This document shows, one piece after another, positions 57,010 to 64,000 of a DNA stretch of 64,000 nucleotides. The stretch comes from Cryptomeria japonica (lineage: Eukaryota; Streptophyta; Pinopsida; Cupressales; Cupressaceae), in contig NC_081406.1 of the NCBI RefSeq assembly GCF_030272615.1, forward strand, positions 215,133,497-215,197,496, read 5' to 3'. The position numbers were made by a program, and so were the translations under genes. The number at the start of each line of letters is the position of its first letter. Within the stretch, counting starts at the first letter, position 1. Under the pieces are notes generated by a model. That model was not told the DNA's origin. It did no database searches and worked only from the letters and a program-made list of their open reading frames with translations.

Positions 57010-58618
57010 TGTTGTATACCGATTTGAGTGGCGATTTCCAAAAGCATATGCATATATCTTTTTTGCCGATATCCTTTCCTACAATGAATGTCTTCTTTTC
57101 TTCACCTTCAAAAGATGAGGTGAAATTTATTTCTTTGCTGGATTTATCTTTATGGGTTGATCTTTGATCTACTTCAAAGCCTAAACCACTAGTGTCTTTG
57201 GATTGCTTCTGTTTGCTCAACATCTTGTCTAAGGCCTTGGTGCTGCATTCATATTTGCTCCTTATTTTTACTTCTTCCTTAATTTCTTCAAGCTCCTTTC
57301 TGAGCTTCACTATCTTTTCTTCCAACTCTTGATGCTCCTTTTCCTTCTTTGTCAGTTCAGAGGATGTAGCTTCACATATCCTATTAGTTTCTTCCAGCTG
57401 CAATTTCAAGTCAGATATAACTTGACTGGAATAATCTAGGGATTGCTTCACAAGATCTTGTTCATCAACTGTAGCAAGCTTGACCTTTTTGAGTTCTCTT
57501 CTTATTTTTCTCAATTCCTCGAGAGCACTGATAAGTTCACCTTCCAAGTCCACTTCAACTTCAATATACTCCTCTTCCTCATCTTCATCAACTAGTTCAC
57601 CAAGTGCCATGAATATATTGACTTTTCTGTCATTCTCATGGTAATCATCTTCTAATGCATTTTCTTCATCCATTGTATCATCCTCAATAGTATATAGACT
57701 ATTTTGATTCTGATAGCCTCTCCTTCCTTGCCTATAGTCATTTCTTTATCTATCTTTGCTAGTAGATTTTCTGAACACTCTTGACTCATTTCCACCAGTT
57801 TCTTTGTGAGGACAATTTGTAGCAAAGTGTCGGACCTTCCCACAGTTGAAACATTTAAGTGGTAGCTCTCCTTTATACCAGTCAGATCCTCTTTTGAGCT
57901 TCCTGACAAAGTTTTCTACTTCTGCATTAGAATCTTCACTGGATTATTTATGAGTAGCTACTTCTTTCCCCTTTTTGGTGTTGTTGAATGCTTCTTCTTT
58001 CCTTAAGGAAGTATCACCGGTTGTTCTCATCTCATAGGTTGTCAGTAAGCCAAATAAATCATCCATTGTAAAAGTATTTAGATCCTTGGCTTCTTCTATG
58101 GTAGACACCTTAGTATCAAACTTGGGTGTGAGAGATTTAAGTACCTTCTTGACAAGAATCTCATCTGCAATCTCTTCTCCAAGTCCTCTGATGGTGTTCA
58201 TAGTTTAATCAAATCTGTGAAGATAGTCTACAATATTTTCATCATCTTTCATCTTGATGCTTTCAAGTTGGCCCCTTAGTGCTTGCATTTTGGCCTGTTT
58301 GACTTTTGCATCTCCTTCAAACAACCTCTACAATTTATCCCAAGTCTCCTTTGGTGAAACATAGTGCATGACTTTGATAAACTCATTATCAAACAACCCA
58401 CTCAAGATAGCATGTTTGGCCTTTGCATTGTTCTCATACTCCTTTTTGGCATCTCGATCAGTGGGAGGAACACTAGGAACAACATAACCATTCTTGACAG
58501 ACATCCACACATCAAAACCCCGGGAGCAAATATAGGTCTCCATTCTTTTTCTCTAGAAGGCATAGTTGGATCCATCAAACATGGGGGATTTTGAGGAAGC
58601 AGACTCATTTCTTGCCAT
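56957..58618 (-). pseudogene. Element F gag, UBN2 core, knuckle and coiled coil
   Basis: ATG at 58618 (MARNESASSKSPMFDGSNY). One frame for about 550 codons with scattered stops. It contains ICSRGFDVWMSVKNGY, KAKHAILSGLFDNEF, VSPKETWDKL and LGEEIADEILVKKVLKSL, the standard copia UBN2 Gag core. Then come a CCHC knuckle CFNCGKVRHFATNC (about 57810-57855), an acidic block (DEDEEEEYIEVEVD), a long coiled coil (about 57560-57230) and ALDKMLSKQK ... TSGLGFEVD, the block shared with A, B, C and D ORF1. It builds the particle and binds RNA in the family. Confidence 0.9.
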
Positions 58619-58670
58619 TGTGTTCAAAGTCTATAATCTACCCAAGGTTTAAAGATAACCAAGAACCTAT

Positions 58671-58684
58671 GCTCTAATACCAAT
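58671..58684 (-). other. Element F primer binding site
   Basis: Minus strand ATTGGTATTAGAGC, a tRNA-iMet complement with one C-to-T change, adjacent to the LTR start at 58685. Confidence 0.88.
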
Positions 58685-60242
58685 TGTTGAACACAGAGTA
58701 CCACTGAGAGGGGGGTGAATCAGTGGTTCCTAAACTTTTTAATCTTTCAAAGCAGCTTCAGAATACCTATTAATAATTTAAGCACTAAACAATCAAATTG
58801 GTAAAGAAAGAAGGAAAGACAAATAGATCAATCATACAAATGCAACTCACAACACTAGATGTATGAGGAAAACCAAATATGGGAAAAACCTCAGTGAGAA
58901 AAGGTGTTGGAGACTATTGCTCCAGTCCAGCCTCATAGGTAAAACAGTAGATTACAAAAATTTATGGCACCAACCCAAGGAGCACCAACCCCTGCACCAA
59001 GCTCCAACTTGGCGATGCATATTGAAATACAATTTAGATATAGTTAAGGCTTCTTGTTGCAAATGAATTTTGTAACTCTTAATCAAATATTTTGTTGCCG
59101 GTGGATAATCTTTTCTCCTCCACTGAATCTCACTCTACCGGTTGTGAGATTTCTTTCTCTAATTATTGGCCTCTATTATCACTCTTTCTTTCTCATAGTC
59201 CCACCACACACTGTGTCACACATGGATGTTTCCTTCCTCTACTACACCTTGCCGGTTTTGCTTAACTGTGAAACTACAGTTATATGCTTTTTTTCTCACT
59301 TACTATGCAACTTTCTCAGAATAAATTCTAGGGCCACAATTCTTCTCTTAATCTCTCTTCTCTCTTCTCCTTCTCTACAACATCAACTTTCTCTGTCTCA
59401 AGCTCATATATTTATCACCATGGTTTCCCACCAAGAAGAAATTCAAATTCGGAGAAGTTAGGGTTTCCTTTTCCCAACACAATCTTCATAAGATCCGATC
59501 TATTCTGTCTTGGGTTGATCATTTGTACTCCAGGGATGCATCTATACACATTTCCATTACCCAATGCATGCTTGCTAAAGATAGCAATCATGTACAAGAT
59601 TTCCTACCTTGAAATCTGTTGACTCATAAAATGCTCAGCTGATTCCTTTTTGAGGTCTTCTTGCAATCGGATTTCCTTTGCATTGATCTAGGCGCCAACT
59701 ATTCCCTGATCTTCCTCTATTATCCTTTCTTCCTCAAGATGCATCAGTCAGTTACAATCTTGCCATTTGTAGTTGTTTCATTAATTCTGACTAGTTGTTT
59801 CAACAACCACGTCGATGGAGGCTTCACCAACCTCTTCATGTTTGCCACCTCAGCTTCACATGGCATCACAATGGTTAATCACTTAGCTCACTGACACATA
59901 GTTGGTTCATACTTGATCATTAAACAAAATCATACTAGTACATCCTTTTACCAGTGAGATCTTCTTCTTCTACTAACTGGCAATGCACACTTTACCGGTA
60001 ACACATCTAACGTTATCATTCTGCCTCTTCAACAAAATTAGGTAGTCAACCTTCAAACTGATGTATTTCTCTACCGATTGCTACTCAACAAGTTAATATG
60101 TATATAGTCTTCATCCCGGTTTATGCCTTACTAGTAAACCTTCATTCTGTTTGCTCACTCTCATGTGAATTTCCATCATACCAGTCACTCCTTTGTTCTT
60201 ATCAGTTGACATCAATGACAACTTAATGCCAAAATTCCAACA
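58685..60242 (-). repeat. Element F 5' LTR
   Basis: 1,558 bp partner of 51595-53220. It has the reversed C-rich block CACTGAGAGGGGGGTG near 58702-58720 and ends TGCCAAAATTCCAACA at 60242, followed by the TTATG duplication. No gene; ORFs inside are incidental. Confidence 0.93.
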
Positions 60243-60247
60243 TTATG

Positions 60248-60569
60248 CAATTCATCAAAGATATTCCACAAAAGCTCTATCGGTGAAACCCTCACCGGAA
60301 TCGCAAGCCAAGATTCCAAGAAAATAGGATAGCATCTGATCACCAGACCAAAACTAGCTAACTAAATATGAACATGAGTATCATGAACAAGCCAATTCCA
60401 TAACCAAATCATATCAAAGTCTACCAAATCATGCTAGATCCAAACCAACTAGAAACTACTCAACCTACCGGGACCAGAAGAGTGTTGGTAAAGCATCCAA
60501 ATAGCTAGTGTTGGCATCAATGACAAAACATCAATGAAACACATAATCAATTACACCAAATGGCCAACA
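60248..60569 (-). repeat. Element E 5' LTR, segment 3 of 3
   Basis: Resumes after F and aligns with 26300-26618 of the intact LTR, ending CCAAATGGCCAACA at 60569. The three segments sum to 1,239 bp against 1,245 bp in the other LTR. Confidence 0.92.
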
Positions 60570-60574
60570 AATTG

Positions 60575-61277
60575 CACATGCAATCAGGCCAACCACCTAG
60601 AGCTCACTACCTAACAAAAAATGAGAAGTCTCATTGACTTACAAAGAATTACAAAGTAATTACAAGAATAATGAACTTATAAGATGCATTTGACCATGCT
60701 AGATAAGTTTTGATTTATGCTTTGTTAACCCTCACTATGTACCGGTTTGCTGATGCTCTATTCTTTTGCTACCAGTTAAGTTGTGCACATGAAAATGCAC
60801 ACAAAAGCTTCTAATCACTGACCGAAATGCATACGATTATCCTTGAATAATTCACAACCAAAATTTGCATTACAAAAACTTATATGATGTATCATTGAAA
60901 GGATCTCCTTAAATATCCTTCTAACTTTACCATGTCAGCTTCAATGAAAAGATATAAACTTTTCAGTTGTTGGATCATAATAAATTTCAAACATAATCCT
61001 AATGATATGTCAACCTTCACACATTACCATAAAATCTCCTAGTCGGGTCCTATCTATTACTAGGTTCCAAATACACATTACCAGGATCAGTTACTGAGAT
61101 CAAAACTTAGCTGGTTGTGAAGAAAAGTAAATGTCGGTTAAGTGTAATGAATATCGGTTAACCCAAACAAAACAAAGTAATGAATGTTGATAGAATATTT
61201 ACACCTGAAGATGAGTTTCCATCAATGACAACCCAAAATACCATTAGCTCCTACCGGATGAGTGTCAATTGCCAAAA
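60575..61277 (-). repeat. Element G LTR, second segment
   Basis: Continuation of 25124-25373 after element E; total LTR about 0.95 kb. It ends at 61277 (AATTGCCAAAA, terminal CA mutated) next to a PPT, so it is the 3' LTR of a minus-strand element. Confidence 0.78.
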
Positions 61278-61411
61278 ATCTCCCCCTTTGGCATTGATGG
61301 CAACACTCATGTGAAAATGGTGTTGTCACTGAATCTGCCTCTGAATCTGCTTGACCTCTTTTCCTATAAAAGAATCACTATATACATTTGATGGTCCCCC
61401 TGAGAAATATA
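61278..61411 (-). other. Element G polypurine tract and internal remnant
   Basis: Minus strand AAAGGGGGAGAT adjoins the LTR. CATTGATGGCAACACTCAT (61292-61310) pairs with ATGAGTTTCCATCAATG (61211-61227) with a small gap and one mismatch. A second purine run (CAGGGGGACC complement) lies near 61395. The rest of G's interior is cut off by element H. Confidence 0.8.
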
Positions 61412-62266
61412 TGTTGGCAATTGATATTCAATTGGTTGGTTTCACTATGTTGTCATTGATGGCAACATGGTATCTTGTTCCCGCTTCATGTTTTGGTTCA
61501 GGTGTGTACCAGTAGGCACTTCACAAACACTACATTGGCACCAACAAGATAGAAGGATTTCTTTGATTACCGGTAATGCAAGCCAACATGGTTTAGAATA
61601 TGGTTATCGGTATTGGAGGCCGACATCTCTTGGATCTAGAATCGGCAATTGATTTTGATATTCATGTATTTATGTTATCTAGCTGACATGTAATTTGATA
61701 TTGTAATTATCTTTATAAGCCAACATAAGGCATGATAAGTTGTATAGGGTATATAAGTCAATTGGATTTGATCATTTTGATATTATGATTTTAATGGATA
61801 AGAGATTATGGAATATGTGGATATGTTATGATGCAAAATATATCCGAGAGATCATGTATGTGAGGATATTTATGTAAGGGTTATTCCGGTAAAGGGTTTA
61901 GGGTTTTAGACCAGAACAAATAGAGCTTAACCAGAACTATATTATAGCATGGAGGATGTTATCTGCTACAGTTCAACACTTCTCCAGATTGAAGTCTAGA
62001 TTTATATGTAGTCAGTGAGGCTCCTTTTGTGATTGAGTAGTATGCTCTAGGATGTAAGCCTTCCTGCAAGTGTAGGCCTCTTATATTTTTTAATATCTCT
62101 TCATATGGCTAATGGATTTATATTATGGATCACAAATCCCAGCATGGTTTTTCCTCTTTGAGGTTTTCCATGTATAATTTTTTGTGTTATGGTTCTCATT
62201 TATGTGATTGGCTTATTGGTTGCTTTACTTCTTTCAATTCTTTATGTACCAGTATACCAGTTGGTG
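61412..62266 (+). repeat. Element H: A-family LTR, 3' end lost
   Basis: Starts TGTTGGCAATTGATATT and follows the A LTR (21827 onward) to AGTTGGTG at 62266, about 110 bp short of the end. No PPT precedes it, so it is a 5' or solo LTR inserted into G. The right end is replaced by sequence L. Confidence 0.85.
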
Positions 62267-64000
62267 TGTTGGTTCCCAAAACCACAAATTAGAAATCAAA
62301 GGGACTTGCCAAATCCCTAACTATTGAAATGATTAGAAGACAACAAGTAAAACTTCTGATCTGATAACAACACTACATGCCAAGGTAGATCCTTTTCATT
62401 TTCTCTACTCTACAATCACACTTTGCAGTTTTCCTCTTACTAATCTGGCAAGTATCTCATCACTCAGATACACACATGACTTTTTCCAACAACTTTACAA
62501 TAGAAAACATCATTGATCTTATAGACAATAGCTAGGTCGGTAACATAAACCCTAAACCCTAAGCATCTTAGGTTTACAACTTAGGCGGTCTAATCCTGAC
62601 TGTCCAAACACATTGCATAGAGTATTACAATTTAAATAGATCACAAGACAATTTTCATCATTCATTCATCACTGCCCATAGAAATCAGTAACTCATCATA
62701 GTTTCTTCTCATACCACCAAGAAGAATGATCATTCCCGAGGTAGAATCCAAACACAGTCGATCTTCTCATGCAAGATCCTCAAGGAAATCCTTCACACAC
62801 ACAAAGCTAATGTGGCACCTCTATCTCATTCACATCTCTTAGGAAACTCATCATAGAGTATCATCAGTTGCATTGCACAAGATGGATCACCAAACCAATA
62901 ACCCTAGAGATGAGACTGCCAACTGGTAGTCACACTTAGTGAAACCCTGACACCGATTAACTGCATCTCTTCCTACCTCTTCATACCAGTTCACTTGAAC
63001 TTATTAACATCAATGAAAACATACATTATCATCATATCAACATGTCAGTTCATCATATGCCAATGATATCCATCACTTTTATTCCTCCGATCTATCGACA
63101 TATATTTCCCTGATGAGATCTCCTCATTCACACCTATCTTAGTTTTTTTTGATCGAGTATCGGCATAGCAAAAATGTCCCCTACCGATGAGTCGATGATA
63201 TCCTGATGATGTCGTCTTCAATTGGTATAAGTCATCTCAATTAAGTCTCCTTCTCTATGCCTGACTTGTCCTTTTCATCGGGTATCAACGTAACCTAAAA
63301 CAACTTTCACCGATGGTTTAAGTTATCTCGATGACTTAGTATTTTCCACCTTTTGGTATTGCCTTATTGGAGTAAGTCATGCCAAAGACACCAGCTTTGC
63401 CACCTATCCAATCGGGTATCGGGGTAGCATGAAATGACATTTTTCGATGACTCAATGACATTGCCAACCTCTACTTCACATTTTCTTTCATTGGTGCAAG
63501 TTATCCCGATTTACCCCATTGGCTATCAGCATAACATTATCTCATACCCCTGATAGTGAATGTTACACTAATGAAACCCTCCTTCTGCACCTTCTTTTGG
63601 TTCTCCTTTAGAATGGTTGGTTTATGTTACATTGATAGGTTGTTTCATTGTTTCGGCTAGCCGGTCTTATCGGGGTGACTTACACCGATAGCTCAAATTT
63701 GATAATTGTGTTGAATAAGCTCCTCTTTATATATTATTTCCACTTGCAACCCTCCCTGGAAACTTCATACATACTAATAGATGGTAGAGTCTATCACATA
63801 GGCCCAAAGAATGTCTTTATAAGGATCCAATATGATGAAACTTCCTCATGTAGTCCCTACTCAATTCCAACCCTTAGCATGCCCCAATAGTACTTGTTCA
63901 ATTTTGAAAATAGGTCATAGTAGGATCCTTCTGATATTACAACATACTTCCTGCATATTCAATCCAACAGTAAATGCTCTTATGATGAAAACGTACATTT
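62267..64000. repeat. Sequence L: LTR-like or satellite-like DNA running off the window
   Basis: Begins TGTTGGTTCCCAAAACC at the break in H, as expected for an inserted LTR, but its other end is outside the window. No coding domain was recognised. From about 63140 on it contains degenerate repeats spaced about 125-135 bp apart (TCGGGTATCGGGGTAGCAT-like unit followed by CCGATG) at 63149, 63276, 63409 and weaker at 63527. Orientation is uncertain. Confidence 0.5.

Larger units (their letters stand above)
51595..60242 (-). mobile_element. Element F: complete Ty1/copia retrotransposon (Sirevirus-like)
   Basis: 8.65 kb with perfect TSD TTATG (51590-51594, 60243-60247). LTRs of 1,626 and 1,558 bp, tRNA-iMet primer site, gag, protease, integrase, RT and RNase H on the minus strand, and repeated PPTs. 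Integrase before RT defines Ty1/copia. The Gag is long, with a UBN2 core, knuckles and an acidic coiled coil. Several stops and frameshifts inactivate it. It is the closest autonomous-type relative present of the A/C/D ORF1 proteins. Confidence 0.95.
25374..60569 (-). mobile_element. Element E: Ty1/copia retrotransposon carrying four nested insertions
   Basis: The flanking 5-mers are GATTG (25369-25373) and AATTG (60570-60574), a duplication with one substitution. After removal of C, D (with I) and F, the element is about 7.1 kb: a 1,245-bp 3' LTR, about 4.6 kb internal, and a 1,239-bp 5' LTR in three pieces. Minus-strand order is gag, protease, integrase, RT, RNase H, so it is Ty1/copia. Repeated PPT-like runs and the tRNA-iMet site suggest a Sirevirus-like lineage. 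Stops and frameshifts inactivate it, but the RT box is intact. Confidence 0.92.

Noticed and set aside
59054-59461. 135- and 126-codon plus-strand ORFs in the F LTRs (59054, 52005)
   Set aside because: Present in both LTRs but antisense to the element and hydrophobic/low-complexity, with shifts between copies; no family recognised.
62548-62566. Telomere-like AAACCCTAAACCCTAA
   Set aside because: Only two units inside LTR-like sequence; short CCCTAAA motifs are common in plant DNA and do not indicate a telomere.

Overview
The window is a plant nuclear intergenic region built almost entirely from LTR retrotransposons inserted into one another. I found no intact cellular gene, no tRNA or rRNA gene and no CRISPR. 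The LTR structure, initiator-Met tRNA primer sites, polypurine tracts (PPTs) and Ty1/copia and Ty3/gypsy domains all point to a seed plant with a very large, repeat-rich genome. A conifer or other gymnosperm is plausible, but that is inference and no sequence here names the species.

Layout. 1-2371: minus-strand copia-type LTR pieces. 2372-4152: decayed acidic coding remnant of unknown origin. 4153-15986: copia element B (plus strand; 2.4 kb LTR plus the gag end), split by a complete Ty3/gypsy chromovirus J (4578-12427, minus, target-site duplication (TSD) AGATG). 15987-22742: element A (plus), with a 5'-truncated first LTR. 22743-25123: an LTR scrap, an unrecognised short ORF and AT-rich DNA. 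25124-61277: LTR of copia element G (minus), split by copia element E (25374-60569, minus). E in turn holds C (30866-37648, plus, in its gag), D (38550-51233, plus, TSD ATTAC, in its 5' LTR) and F (51595-60242, minus, TSD TTATG, in the same LTR). D's 5' LTR holds I (39243-45349, minus, TSD CCGGT). 61278-64000: G internal remnant, an A-family LTR (H), and a further LTR-like sequence L that runs off the window.

The most interesting content is the trio A, C and D. They have LTRs, primer sites and PPTs of the copia/Sirevirus-like type, but no protease, integrase, reverse transcriptase or RNase H. They carry two genes instead. ORF1 is a coiled-coil protein with about four CCHC zinc knuckles, resembling only the C-terminal half of the Gag of neighbouring copia elements. 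ORF2 is a conserved protein of about 1,060 codons directly downstream, which I cannot assign to a known function. ORF2 is of nearly equal length in A and D, although their LTRs are different families. This looks like a lineage of non-autonomous retrotransposons with a cargo-like second gene. Such elements would depend on polymerases from E- or F-type elements.

A second structural theme is an inverted repeat (core CATTGATGGCAAC) that brackets the PPT and the start of the 3' LTR in six elements (A, C, D, E, F, G). All coding regions are decayed. Their stops are mostly TAG with some TGA, as expected from C-to-T decay of methylated CAG and CGA codons.
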